Made by a program: the position numbers and the translations under genes
Part shown: positions 1-8,579 of the stretch, piece after piece
Position numbering within the stretch: the first letter of the stretch is position 1
Layout: the number at the start of each line of letters is the position of its first letter
The notes under the pieces: generated by a model
The model's input: only the letters and a program-made list of their open reading frames with translations
Databases searched by the model: none
Told to the model about the DNA's origin: nothing
From: Flavobacteriales bacterium
Lineage (GTDB): Bacteria; Bacteroidota; Bacteroidia; Flavobacteriales_D; Sanyastnellaceae
Assembly: GCA_016722445.1 (NCBI GenBank)
Contig: JADKIZ010000006.1
Span: forward strand, 207,795-271,794
Direction: 5' to 3'
DNA: 64,000 nt

Positions 1-236
1 ATGATGATGCATGGATGAAAGGAGATTTCTCCTGTACTGGTGAGTTGGCCTATTCTTCGACGATTGTGGATAGTATTTACCACGATCCGCTGACGAAATA
101 TTATGAGAGGGGAAAATGTAATTTGGTCAGAGATGACTTCACCACGCAAATCAATTACGGAGATGGACAACAAGATAAACTTGCGACAGCAACTGCTGAC
201 TTATTTCGCTACATCATTGATTTGACCAGTTTTTAA
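1..236 (+). CDS. C-terminal end of an unidentified protein, cut by the window edge
   Basis: The frame is open from the first bases (D-D-A-W precedes the first in-window Met at base 15), so this is the tail of a longer gene rather than a 73-residue protein. The last part reads as short beta-strand-like pieces with a Y-G-D-G motif followed by alternating Thr/Ala. This resembles the ends of Bacteroidota cell-surface lipoproteins that close on an 'xYGDGxxDxxA' strand, but that is a memory-level resemblance and no function is assigned. It converges with the minus-strand gene that ends at 265, leaving 28 bp between them. Confidence 0.5.
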   Translation, partial: DDAWMKGDFSCTGELAYSSTIVDSIYHDPLTKYYERGKCNLVRDDFTTQINYGDGQQDKLATATADLFRYIIDLTSF

Positions 237-264
237 GAAGATCATACTGGAGAAAAACGTGTGA

Positions 265-696
265 CTATGATTCAATTACTTTCTTGATTGATTGCACAAA
301 TTCCTTCATTCCATTTTTAGAGTGTTCATACCGACTTTCATCTGCATATCCTGTTTGAGTCCAAGTGAATTCTGTTTCTGTATCTGAAAGTTGTTTCAAC
401 TCATACATCACTTCGGAATAATTTTCAGGTTTATCTTCAAGGCCAGAAAACCCTGACCAATAGGAGTATCTGATTTTGCGATGGTGTTGGTTTTCCAGAA
501 TAACCCCATGATCTCTGTACTTCATCCCCTCGTACTCTCCTTGAAATACAATTTCACTTCCGGGGCACCAATCGGTGATGGTGTTCGTGCCATATAAATA
601 TTCTTTGATGATTTCAGGATTTGTCATGCCATTCCAAACTTTTTCAAGTGAAGCGTGAATGACAATGGATTGTGATACGCTAAGATCGGTTCTCAT
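265..696 (-). CDS. AHSA1/SRPBCC-family protein
   Basis: A 143-residue protein with the layout of the Aha1/START-like (SRPBCC) fold. An N-terminal strand (residues 5-14, Q-S-I-V-I-H-A-S) leads into the W-N-G-M-T-N-P-E-I-I-K helix, as in AHSA1-like proteins where the motif is 'vWxaLTdPexixxW'. A P-G-S-E-I-V-F turn follows, and the C-terminal amphipathic helix (residues 125-142) closes the hydrophobic cavity. Length is normal for the family. These proteins bind small hydrophobic ligands; the ligand cannot be read from sequence. It stands alone, with 232 bp of non-coding DNA before the next gene. The family call is fairly firm; the role is unknown. Confidence 0.75.
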   Translation of the reverse strand: MRTDLSVSQSIVIHASLEKVWNGMTNPEIIKEYLYGTNTITDWCPGSEIVFQGEYEGMKYRDHGVILENQHHRKIRYSYWSGFSGLEDKPENYSEVMYELKQLSDTETEFTWTQTGYADESRYEHSKNGMKEFVQSIKKVIES

Positions 697-928
697 GTGT
701 TGTTTTTTGAATGCGCAAATTTAGTCTTTTCGTTATATGCTAACTGACATAAAGAAGTTTATGCCTTCTACTTTGTTTTGGAAAATGACATGACGATTGA
801 ATCCGTTCATTTGAATAAAATAGATATCAGGAATTGGTTTGACACAACAATTTTGAAGTAAGCGGCGTTACTGATATCAAACCCGAACATGAAATACACT
901 TTACGTTTCCATTTTAAAATCCTGAACG

Positions 929-1615
929 ATGAAAAATGTAAGTTTGATTTTCATGTCATGGTTGTGCATCGCAAGTTGCCTAGTGCCTAGCCTCAATGCC
1001 AGTGCAAACTTGAGTTTTACTTCCCCTTATCCGAAGACATTCGCCCCTAAGTCTGGTACATTTTCCTTGGGTGCAAGAAATACGATGAATGTTTTTTTCG
1101 AATCACCCGATATGATTGGTCAGGGTGCTGGTGGGTGTTTTCGCATTCAAATTGGCGAACGTTTAAATACAGAATGGTTTGCAGATTATGTGAGCAGTAA
1201 ATTGTATCAGCGCGCTGAGAGAATTGATAAACACATTGGATGGAATGTGATGTATTACTTATTGGATACAAAATCATTTCAGCGGCCATTTACACCCTTT
1301 CTCGCTGCAGGACATTGTTTCGATTATACAGGTATTCGATTAAATGGTGATGATCAACCTACAGTGGGCAAGTGGACCAGCGCAGTTCAAATGTCGTTTG
1401 GTACGCACTACAATATCAATCCAAGGTTCGATATTACGTTGTCATCACTTTATGATTTGCATCTGGGACGCGAGGTAGAAGTGGAATTGACACCGGAAAA
1501 TAAAGTGGATATTGAAAGTCATCGAAATGCGGGTTGGGAAGGGCACGTGATGATAATTCTTAGTGTGAACTATAAAATTGCTCAGTTATGGACATCAGGA
1601 AAACAACTCAAATGA
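929..1615 (+). CDS. exported beta-barrel-like protein (first of a coupled pair)
   Basis: A 228-residue protein with a Sec signal peptide (K near the N-terminus, hydrophobic stretch at residues 5-22, cleavage likely after A-S-A). The mature part alternates hydrophobic and polar residues and contains many aromatic strand ends, as in small outer-membrane beta-barrels. It has G-A-G-G-C-F near residue 65 and a Y-Y-L-L-D strand before a loop. No named family was recognised. Its stop overlaps the start of the next gene (ATGA at 1612-1615), so the two are translationally coupled and probably work together at the outer membrane. Confidence 0.6.
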   Translation: MKNVSLIFMSWLCIASCLVPSLNASANLSFTSPYPKTFAPKSGTFSLGARNTMNVFFESPDMIGQGAGGCFRIQIGERLNTEWFADYVSSKLYQRAERIDKHIGWNVMYYLLDTKSFQRPFTPFLAAGHCFDYTGIRLNGDDQPTVGKWTSAVQMSFGTHYNINPRFDITLSSLYDLHLGREVEVELTPENKVDIESHRNAGWEGHVMIILSVNYKIAQLWTSGKQLK

Positions 1616-2211
1616 AGTTGCAACAACAATGGTCGTGTATGGTGTTTTGTTTATGCCTATTGCCCGTTTTTTTTGCCTCGAATGCTGATGCGCAAGAGAT
1701 ATGGGAGAGCAGGAAGGGCCATGTCCGTTCTCAAGCGAATCTAGCCCCCGGATTGATGAAAAATCAGTCCAGGGTGAATGCATATATCGCTGGTGACATG
1801 GACATATACTTTGATGACCAGTTCTCTTTTTCAGGTTCTGCTTGGTATTCATTCTCGACCATCAGATCCTGGCAAACTGGAGTGACAATGAATCACTCCG
1901 TCTTTTGGGGTGGAGCTTATCATTGGGCAAAACCAGGAAGATTTGATCCTTATGTGATGATACAACCGGGTTTTGGCGTTGTACGGTCCGCATATTTGAA
2001 TCATGGCGAACTTTCTCAATCCGCTGTCTCGGTTGTTCCTCTCATTTCTGCTTCCGCAGGGTTCAACTACTATGTCGGATCGATGTTTCATTTTCTTTTT
2101 CGTGTACAGGCTGTTTCTGGCCATGTCACCAGTAATATGCCTACTCCCGTTAGTTTAAACGAAGTGAGATGTTCTGTGGGACTGGGTTATAATTTCAAGT
2201 TATTCAAATAG
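1612..2211 (+). CDS. exported beta-barrel-like protein (second of a coupled pair)
   Basis: The ATG at 1612 is chosen because it overlaps the upstream stop and is directly followed by a good signal peptide (residues 1-28, ending A-D-A-Q). An ATG 24 bp further upstream would put eight charged residues before it. The 199-residue protein shows repeated aromatic-rich amphipathic strands (for example F-S-F-S-G-S-A-W-Y-S-F) and ends in F-K-L-F-K, with the penultimate aromatic residue common in outer-membrane barrels. No family was recognised. The pair 929-2211 is likely a two-gene operon for outer-membrane proteins. Confidence 0.6.
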   Translation: MKLQQQWSCMVFCLCLLPVFFASNADAQEIWESRKGHVRSQANLAPGLMKNQSRVNAYIAGDMDIYFDDQFSFSGSAWYSFSTIRSWQTGVTMNHSVFWGGAYHWAKPGRFDPYVMIQPGFGVVRSAYLNHGELSQSAVSVVPLISASAGFNYYVGSMFHFLFRVQAVSGHVTSNMPTPVSLNEVRCSVGLGYNFKLFK

Positions 2212-2450
2212 TCTTGTCTTCATGATCCAGGCGTATTGAATATATGTCTCAGATGGTGAATTTGATCTGGTTCGTATTTCAATAAACATATCGTAATATT
2301 GCGATGACATAGTCGTCGTGATTTTTACTGATCATTGCCCCGTGAATTTATGGTTGCTAGGCTCAAAACGCTCTTGCAAATCAGTTGACGTTTGAGTTCT
2401 GGTTACTGAAGCGATATGAACGTGAAAGTTGGGCGCATGAAATGTCGATT

Positions 2451-2465
2451 GTTACAATTGTCAAC
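2451..2465 (+). promoter_or_regulatory. candidate ArsR operator
   Basis: Near-palindrome GTTACAATTGTCAAC with an 8-bp perfect core (ACAATTGT), 17 bp before the arsR start codon. Position and dyad symmetry fit autoregulation by a dimeric winged-helix repressor released by arsenite. This is inferred from position and symmetry only; no second copy was found. Confidence 0.35.
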
Positions 2466-2482
2466 TGAAATATGCAAGAAAT

Positions 2483-2815
2483 ATGGGATTGAGTAAAACA
2501 GAAGAGTTTACATTGAAAGAAAATGCCATTGCCAAATACGCCAAGGCATTTGCTCATCCAGCTCGCATTGCCATTTTGAAATTGTTGATCAAGAGACAAA
2601 GTTGTATTTGTGGAGATTTGGTGGATGAACTTCCCCTTTCACAAAGTACCGTCTCACAACACTTGAAAGAGTTGAAAGATGCTGGATTGATCAAGGGAAG
2701 TATTGATGGAGCGAAGGTGTGCTATTGCATCGATGAAAAGGAGTGGGCGAATGCGAGAAAATATTTGAATGAACTTTTTGAATTACATGTGAAGGCGAAT
2801 GGTAATTGTTGTTAG
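2483..2815 (+). CDS. arsR: ArsR-family metalloid-responsive repressor
   Basis: A 110-residue winged-helix protein. Residues 18-45 (A-K-A-F-A-H-P-A-R-I-A-I-L) form the usual opening helices, and the recognition helix is L-S-Q-S-T-V-S-Q-H-L-K-E-L. A C-I-C-G-D-L-V segment corresponds to the E-L-C-V-C-D-L site that binds As(III) in E. coli-type ArsR, here with the Cys pair as C-x-C. The C-terminus ends G-N-C-C, adding two more possible thiol ligands. It lies 3 bp upstream of an aquaglyceroporin gene and is followed by arsenate reductase, which supports an arsenic rather than a zinc or cadmium role. Expression is probably derepressed by arsenite. Confidence 0.85.
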   Translation: MGLSKTEEFTLKENAIAKYAKAFAHPARIAILKLLIKRQSCICGDLVDELPLSQSTVSQHLKELKDAGLIKGSIDGAKVCYCIDEKEWANARKYLNELFELHVKANGNCC

Positions 2816-2818
2816 TAT

Positions 2819-3472
2819 ATGATGGACAGAAGATACATTTCAGAATTGGTTGGGACTTTTTCAATGGTTTTTTGTGGCACCGGAGCGATAGTCATTAATC
2901 AAGAAACAGGAGGGGCAATTACTCATGTGGGAATTGCAATTACGTTTGGTTTGATTGTAGCGTCGATGATTTTCGCACTAGGTGATGTTTCCGGAGCACA
3001 TATGAATCCCGCAGTCACATTGTCTTTTGCAGTGTCCGGTCAATTTCCATTCAAGGATGTGATACCTTACATTATTTCGCAGGGCCTTGGCGCGTTTGCG
3101 GCCAGCGGCTTGTTGAAACTGAGTTTTCCGGATAATCTATTGTTGGGAGCAACAATTCCTTCAGGCAGTGATATGCAATCCTTTTTATTTGAAGTGGTAC
3201 TCACCATGATACTTGTGATGGTGATTTTTAATGTGTCGAAAGGCTCAAAGGAAAAAGGTATTACTGCTGCCATTGCCATTGGTTGTGTGGTAGGATTGGA
3301 AGCCATGTTTGCCGGACCCGTTTGTGGTGCTTCAATGAATCCGATTAGGTCATTAAGTCCGGCAATTGTTTCATGGCATATCGAGCATTTGTGGATTTAT
3401 CTCACCGCTCCATTTGTGGGAGCATTGTTGGGTGTTTTTATACATAAAAATTTATTTGATAAAAATGTTTGA
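2819..3472 (+). CDS. aqpS: aquaglyceroporin (MIP family), likely arsenite channel
   Basis: A 217-residue membrane protein with six hydrophobic segments and the two half-helix signatures of major intrinsic proteins. The first is G-A-H-M-N-P-A-V-T (NPA box), the second G-A-S-M-N-P-I-R-S-L-S-P-A. The second box is N-P-I rather than the usual N-P-A, while the pore Arg after it is kept. The channel should pass small neutral solutes such as As(OH)3. Its place between arsR and arsC, with no arsB, acr3 or arsM in view, matches the Sinorhizobium meliloti design in which AqpS lets arsenite leave down its gradient. Two in-frame ATGs (2819, 2822) are possible starts. The family is sure; the arsenite role is inferred from context. 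Confidence 0.85.
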   Translation: MMDRRYISELVGTFSMVFCGTGAIVINQETGGAITHVGIAITFGLIVASMIFALGDVSGAHMNPAVTLSFAVSGQFPFKDVIPYIISQGLGAFAASGLLKLSFPDNLLLGATIPSGSDMQSFLFEVVLTMILVMVIFNVSKGSKEKGITAAIAIGCVVGLEAMFAGPVCGASMNPIRSLSPAIVSWHIEHLWIYLTAPFVGALLGVFIHKNLFDKNV

Positions 3473-4076
3473 GTCCATTCAAAAGTATTGTCAAGAATTG
3501 ACACGGGAATTTGAAATGATTTCGATGGAAAGGAAATTACTATTGGATAAAATTGTAAGCTATATCCAATCCAAACGAACAGAAGGTCGTCCTGTAAATT
3601 TAGTTTACATCTGCACACACAATTCTCGCAGAAGTCACTTTGGTCAGGTTTGGGCGCATGTTGCATCAAGTTTTTTCGGAATAAAAGATGTTTTCACTTT
3701 TTCAGGTGGTACAGAAGCCACAGCATTCAATCAGAATGCGATCGACGCCTTCACCAGAATCGGTTTTGAAATGAAGAAGATTACAGAAGGAGTAAATCCA
3801 ACTTATGCTGTGGTATTTGATACAAGCATCCCGCCTGCAATTTGTTTTTCGAAGGAGTACGACCACCCTCAAAATCCACAATCTGCCTTTGCTGCAATCA
3901 TGACGTGCAGTGATGCAGAGGAAAATTGTCCTTTTATTCCGGGTGTTGAATTGCGTATTGGTACCACATATGAGGATCCGAAGGCATTTGACAATACACC
4001 TTTTCAAAACGAAAAATATGATGAGCGATGCCGGCAGATTGCGCGCGAGACATTTTATGTTTTTTCGAGGGTATAG
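3465..4076 (+). CDS. arsC: arsenate reductase, low-molecular-weight phosphatase type
   Basis: A 203-residue protein starting at ATG 3465, which overlaps the aquaporin stop by 8 bp. Longer forms of the frame run back through the aquaporin gene and are not credible. The phosphate-binding loop is C-T-H-N-S-R-R near residue 48, with the nucleophilic Cys and the closing Arg. A second redox pair lies in M-T-C-S-D-A-E-E-N-C. This is the thiol-coupled (thioredoxin-like) arsenate reductase relative of protein-tyrosine phosphatases, about 200 residues long in Bacteroidota. It reduces arsenate to arsenite in the cytoplasm, and the neighbouring channel then releases arsenite. Third gene of the arsR-aqpS-arsC operon. 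Confidence 0.87.
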   Translation: MFESIQKYCQELTREFEMISMERKLLLDKIVSYIQSKRTEGRPVNLVYICTHNSRRSHFGQVWAHVASSFFGIKDVFTFSGGTEATAFNQNAIDAFTRIGFEMKKITEGVNPTYAVVFDTSIPPAICFSKEYDHPQNPQSAFAAIMTCSDAEENCPFIPGVELRIGTTYEDPKAFDNTPFQNEKYDERCRQIARETFYVFSRV

Positions 4077-4084
4077 TTTTTTCT

Positions 4085-4816
4085 ATGAAAAGATTTCTTC
4101 TATCTGTTGCTCTGATATTTTTCTTGGCGCATCCACCAATGGCCCAGAATATTTCATATGGAGGGTTATTTCCAACAATCGATCACAGTGCGGAGTTAAG
4201 CAAACGCATAAGTTATAATGTGTATGTATTCGATGCCATAAAGCCATACTCGAATACCATCAACAATGTTACTGACGAATCGCGTTCGCTCTATATCTAC
4301 GGTGAAGCGGGATTGTCTTATGCTATTTCAAAACACTTGAGTGTAACGGCATCATATGTTTATGAAAGACAGAATCCCTTCAGAAATTCATTTCGCAATG
4401 AAAACCGTGCATTTCAGCAATTGACCTTGAAATTACCAATTAGAAAAACCGAATTGAAACAACGATTGCGTTACGATGAACGTTTTGTACAAGACAGAGA
4501 AACCGGTAAGACACCATTTACACATCGATTGCGTTATTTGATTGGTTTGAAAAGGCCAATCAGAAATGACAAGATGTATTTCTTTTTATATAGTGAAGCG
4601 TTTTTCAATACCACTTCAGGGGCGCAATACGTTTTCAACGAGAATTGGTCGGCAGCGCAAATTGGTTTCAAACTCAACGGTTGGAGCAGTTTGGAAACAG
4701 GATTGCTTTATGTCGGTTGGATCAACAATAGGCATGCGGATTGGCTTAACCAATTTTACTTGCAAGTTTCCTGGGTTACACATTTTGATTTAGCGGAAAA
4801 TCGACAGGATCGTTAA
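4085..4816 (+). CDS. DUF2490 family outer-membrane-like protein
   Basis: A 243-residue protein starting at ATG 4085, directly before its signal peptide (K-R-F-L-L-S-V-A-L...A-Q). The body shows the DUF2490 pattern: repeated strands with R-L-R-Y/F and W motifs (L-K-Q-R-L-R-Y-D-E-R-F, T-H-R-L-R-Y-L-I-G-L) ending in an aromatic-rich strand pair near W-L-N-Q-F-Y-L. DUF2490 members are predicted beta-barrels of unknown role. It starts 8 bp after arsC and so is probably co-transcribed with the arsenic operon, although an arsenic role is not implied by the family. A hairpin terminator follows at 4850. Confidence 0.75.
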   Translation: MKRFLLSVALIFFLAHPPMAQNISYGGLFPTIDHSAELSKRISYNVYVFDAIKPYSNTINNVTDESRSLYIYGEAGLSYAISKHLSVTASYVYERQNPFRNSFRNENRAFQQLTLKLPIRKTELKQRLRYDERFVQDRETGKTPFTHRLRYLIGLKRPIRNDKMYFFLYSEAFFNTTSGAQYVFNENWSAAQIGFKLNGWSSLETGLLYVGWINNRHADWLNQFYLQVSWVTHFDLAENRQDR

Positions 4817-4849
4817 CAATATGATCGGGACGCGTCTACAAGAAATAAA

Positions 4850-4875
4850 AAAAGCTGACTTAAAAGTCAGCTTTT
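4850..4875. terminator. bidirectional hairpin terminator
   Basis: Stem AAAAGCTGACT / AGTCAGCTTTT with a 4-nt loop, flanked by A-runs on the left and T-runs on the right. It lies between the plus-strand arsenic/DUF2490 operon and the 3' end of the minus-strand tRNA-Leu, so it can serve both. Confidence 0.8.
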
Positions 4876-4880
4876 GAAAG

Positions 4881-4962
4881 TACCCAGAGTGGGAATCGAA
4901 CCCACACGCCTTTCGACACACGATTTTGAGTCGTGCGCGTCTACCAATTCCGCCATCTAGGC
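4881..4962 (-). tRNA. tRNA-Leu (anticodon CAA)
   Basis: The reverse strand folds into a class II tRNA of 82 nt. The acceptor stem GCCTAGA pairs with TCTGGGT, with A as discriminator. The D-arm is TGGCGGAATTGGTAGACGCG, the anticodon loop CTCAAAA (CAA, reading UUG), then a long variable arm (TGTCGAAAGGCG) and the T-arm with GGTTCGATTCC. The 3' CCA is not encoded. The long variable arm and the D-loop fit leucine. Confidence 0.93.
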
Positions 4963-4980
4963 ATTAAGTCAAATAAATCA

Positions 4981-5001
4981 CCCGTTTTCGAGAAAACGGG
5001 G
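4981..5001 (-). terminator. hairpin terminator of the 5028-6577 gene
   Basis: CCCGTTTTC / GAAAACGGG with almost no loop, about 30 bp past the stop codon of the minus-strand gene ending at 5028. The following bases on that strand are A/T-rich but lack a long T-run, so termination strength is uncertain. Confidence 0.5.
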
Positions 5002-5027
5002 CTGCGAATATAGTCATATTTTTTTAC

Positions 5028-6577
5028 CTAACGAACAATACAAAACCTGAACTTTTTACCATCCTCATATCCCAGGATTTGTGGACCGGAGATGGATCGA
5101 AGCCCATAATAGGTATTGAGGAGAGCGTCCTTTTCCTTGTTTTGAATCAATGTGGTGCGGCTCACAGAGCCTTCGGAATTGGCTTGTACCCGGGTGGTCA
5201 CGCTGTTTTTGCTCCCCATAAAGGCACTGGGTTGGACTTTCGGATCGGCGGACAGAAGTTCAGTGTTGTCGGGATTATCGTTGAAGTAAAAACTTAACGA
5301 GTCCCCAGTCTGAAAGCACAAATAGGAACAATTCCGGGTGTCAGAAATGGTGAATTGTCGCTTGGAGATTTTTTGATTCCAAAGGTGTTTGCCGGTAGAA
5401 TCGGTCTTTGTGAGGATGATCTCATCGAAATTGTATCGGTATTCGATGGTTTGACGTCCAGTTGTGGGATCTGTTATGGTATTCTGACTCACATAATACT
5501 GTTCGCCTATCAGGAGAACTTCGCCTTCCAGAGAAATCAACATGTGGTCGAGATAGAAATCCGGCAATGCGGGATTGCGTTTCAGATCGCCTTCATCCAT
5601 GAATTGTAGAAGGAATTCTTTGCTGAAAGGCATAAAATTGGCCGACTTCACGGAAGCACCATGCGCGCCAATCACAAATTGAATGGTGCCCGCCGCATTA
5701 AAATGAAAATCATTAGAATAATATCCGGTAATAATGACATCTTGCTTTTGATTGAGTTGAAAAATCACAGACATCACCTGCTTGTCTTTGAGACTGATAT
5801 CATATTCCTTCAGTTTGTTTGTTTTGGCATTGTAATAAAAAACGACGTAACGGGCGCCCTGAGGTTTCTGCCATAGTTTTCCATCTTTCGCTGGATTGCG
5901 CCCGCTCATCATATATAAATCGCCGTGATTGTCTAACAGAAAGCTATGAACTTGAACTATTTCCTGAGTGTACGGTAGAAGAATTTCTTTTTCCCAAATA
6001 AGTTCTATCTCCGATGAATAGCATTTGAATGAAATCGCTTCTGAGCTTTTTCTTTCGTAAGGAGGATCGAAATAGAGGAGAAGCCGCGTGCTATCAGGAG
6101 AGAACGTTATGCCAAATTCTGGTTGATTGGAAGCGTTGCTGAATGTGGTTTGATGTATCTGCTTTTTATCCGATTTCGTTTTTCCAAGATGATCCAATAG
6201 CAAACAGAAGATTGAAGTTTTTTGTTGGACTGATCTGTTTTGCTGGTAAATAGAACGAAGGTTGAATCAAGGAAAGTAACCGACTCCAATTTTTCATCTT
6301 CTTCCAATTGAATTTTCACCACCCAACGTGTGGTTGAATTTTCAAGATGATAAGCAGTCAAACGCAAAAAATTGGTTTTTCGGTTTTCATCAATAACAAA
6401 AAATGAACTCGAATCATGTCCAATGATTCTGAGTGATTTCATATCCCGCTCCATGCGGTATTTGTCAGAACACGTTGTGGATTGAGCGATGCTTTTTTGC
6501 TGCGAAAAAAATGATGCGAGAATTACCAGCGAGCACGCCAGTTGAGCATGAAAGAGATGTAGTGATTTTTCAAGCAA
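5028..6577 (-). pseudogene. exported protein of unknown function, reading frame broken once
   Basis: Two frames make one protein of about 515 residues. The 5' part (6577 down to about 6220) has a signal peptide (hydrophobic residues 13-24, ending S-I-A-Q). The 3' part (about 6210 to 5028) continues in another frame with beta-propeller-like repeats such as F-S-P-D-S-T-R-L-L-L-Y-F and L-L-D-N-H-G-D-L-Y-M-M-S-G-R. The switch lies in a six-base A-run (minus strand) at 6218-6223; one base change there rejoins the frames. This fits a homopolymer sequencing error as well as a true frameshift. No family was recognised; WD/SMP-30-like propellers have similar strands. It starts 12 bp after rseP on the same strand. 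Confidence 0.6.
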
Positions 6578-6589
6578 TTGAATCTATGA

Positions 6590-7906
6590 TCATGATCCGG
6601 CAAACAACCGGAAAATATCCATTCCATTTCCATACAACATGAGGCCGAGCAAAAGCATCATTCCGATGATTTGCGATCGCTCAAGAATCTTCTGACTGAC
6701 GGCTTTGCCCGTAATCATTTCCCAAATCAGGAACATGACATGGCCGCCATCCAATGCTGGTATGGGCAAAATATTCATGAAAGCGAGCACAAGCGAAATG
6801 AAAGCAGTTCTTTCCCAGAAAGCCCACCAATCCCATTCATCAGGAAACAACTTCGCAAATGTGACGAATCCACCTACTTGCGATGCTCCTGATTTGGAGA
6901 ATAGAAAACGCAACTGGCTGCTGTAATCTGTTACCGTTTCCCATGCTTCATGAAAACCACCTGGAATGCTCTGCGCAAAGCTGTAATGCATGGTATCTAC
7001 ATCCAGAAAGTGATCTATGGATTGTGGGCCGACACCAATTTTACCTTCTTTGGAGACCATCACTGGAACGGCAATGGTTTGTCCATCTCGCACCACGTGC
7101 AATCTCACCAATTTGTTTTTATTGTTGCGAATTTCACGAGCGATTTCCTGATAATATGGTGAATAATATCCGTCGACACCAGTGATGCTATCGCCTTTTA
7201 AAATACCTGCCGCATAGGCGTTTTTTCCCACCTCTACTGTATCAATCACAAAAGGAATTCTCAAACTGAAGGCGCCGGTTTTTACACCGCTGTCAACCAT
7301 CATTTGTCCAAAGTTATCCGGCAATTTGATGATATGTTTTTCGCCAAATCTTTCGATGGTTACTTCGTGTGGATCATCCAACATCATGCGTTTGTTGATC
7401 TCAGAAAAACTCTCTGGTCGAACACCATCAAGGGCTAAAATTTTATCACCGTCTTTGAATCCGAATTGATACATGATCGGACTACAATGCACACCATAAG
7501 AAGCGTTTTCAACGGGAACCACTTGTTTGCCATAGGTGTAGAGAATGACGCCATAGATAACTACACCAACAATGACATTCACCACAACACCTCCGATCAT
7601 GATGATCAATCTTTGCCAAGCTGGTTTGCTGCGAAATTCCCAAGGTTGAGCAGGTTGTGACATTTGCTCTTTATCCATGCTTTCATCCACCATTCCCGAG
7701 ATTTTTACATATCCTCCGAGTGGTAACCAGCCGATACCATATTCGGTTTCGCCGATTTTTTTCTTAAGCAATGAAAAGTATGGATCGAAGAAGAGGTAGA
7801 ATTTTTCTACCCGAGTTTTAAAAATTTTCGCTGGAATAAAGTGACCACCTTCATGCAAAATGATGAGAATGGAAAGGCTGAGCAGAAGTTGAAATGCAAA
7901 AATCAT
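6590..7906 (-). CDS. rseP: RseP-like site-2 zinc metalloprotease
   Basis: A 438-residue inner-membrane protein. The first membrane helix carries H-E-G-G-H (residues 18-22), the HExxH zinc site. The last helices hold N-I-L-P-I-P-A-L-D-G-G-H, whose Asp is the third zinc ligand. Between them are PDZ-like modules (F-K-D-G-D-K-I-L-A-L-D-G and A-A-G-I-L-K-G-D-S-I-T-G-V-D-G), two as in RseP. It cleaves membrane-embedded anti-sigma factors or signal peptides inside the membrane. Length matches the Bacteroidota RseP group (about 440). It lies between riboflavin synthase and the unknown exported protein, all on the minus strand. Confidence 0.93.
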   Translation of the reverse strand: MIFAFQLLLSLSILIILHEGGHFIPAKIFKTRVEKFYLFFDPYFSLLKKKIGETEYGIGWLPLGGYVKISGMVDESMDKEQMSQPAQPWEFRSKPAWQRLIIMIGGVVVNVIVGVVIYGVILYTYGKQVVPVENASYGVHCSPIMYQFGFKDGDKILALDGVRPESFSEINKRMMLDDPHEVTIERFGEKHIIKLPDNFGQMMVDSGVKTGAFSLRIPFVIDTVEVGKNAYAAGILKGDSITGVDGYYSPYYQEIAREIRNNKNKLVRLHVVRDGQTIAVPVMVSKEGKIGVGPQSIDHFLDVDTMHYSFAQSIPGGFHEAWETVTDYSSQLRFLFSKSGASQVGGFVTFAKLFPDEWDWWAFWERTAFISLVLAFMNILPIPALDGGHVMFLIWEMITGKAVSQKILERSQIIGMMLLLGLMLYGNGMDIFRLFAGS

Positions 7907-7977
7907 GAGTTAAAATAAGTATGGCGAAATTAATGAGTTCTTGAGGTAAACCGCTCAGGGGCGGTCAATTGTTGTCA

Positions 7978-8570
7978 TTATTTATGTAGTGACTGCATAT
8001 AGCGTTGCACGTACTTACCAATGATGTCGAATTCCAGATTCACGAAGTCTCCTTTTTGAATCATTCTGAAATTGGTATGTTCCATGGTATAGGGAATGAT
8101 ATATACAGAAAATTTTCCTATTGCAGATTCAACCACAGTAAGACTTACTCCATTGACACAAATGCTGCCTTTGGGTACCGTCATCATTCCGGAATCTTCC
8201 GAATAGGTGAAGTGAAATTCCCAGGAACCGTTTGTTTCCTTCACGTTTTCACAAACCGCTACAAGATCGACGTGTCCTTGTACCATGTGTCCATCTAGTC
8301 TGTCGTTCAAACGCAAACAACGTTCGAGATTGATTTCAGAACCAATTTTAACTTGCCAAGATTGGTTTTGCGCAATGTCTCTTCAATGGCAGTTACACGA
8401 TATGAATCGCCTTTGATTTCTACAACCGTAAGACAGGCTCCATTGTGTGCGATACTCTGATCGATTTTCAATTCTTGCACAAATGAAGCTTTGACCCAGA
8501 TTTCTAAATTACCTTCGTGTTGAATGGTTTTTTCAACGATACCAATGGATTCTACAATTCCAGAGAACAT
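7978..8570 (-). pseudogene. ribE: riboflavin synthase alpha chain, frame broken once
   Basis: Together the two frames give a full-length (about 197 residues) riboflavin synthase, which dismutates two 6,7-dimethyl-8-ribityllumazine molecules to riboflavin. It starts M-F-S-G-I-V-E and shows the two lumazine-binding repeats, each with a G-x-C/S-L-T-V-V-E element (N-G-A-C-L-T-V-V-E and N-G-V-S-L-T-V-V-E). The second repeat opens D-G-H-M-V-Q-G-H-V-D. The break is at an A-run on the minus strand (8346-8349): one extra A restores K-I-G-S-E-I-N-L-E-R-C-L. As riboflavin synthesis is normally essential, a sequencing error is the likeliest cause. The start lies 9 bp after the upstream gene's stop. Confidence 0.9.
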
Positions 8571-8579
8571 AAAACTAAA

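Noticed and set aside
4028..4084. Earlier start for the DUF2490 gene
   Set aside because: The extra residues overlap arsC and precede a clean signal peptide starting at 4085.
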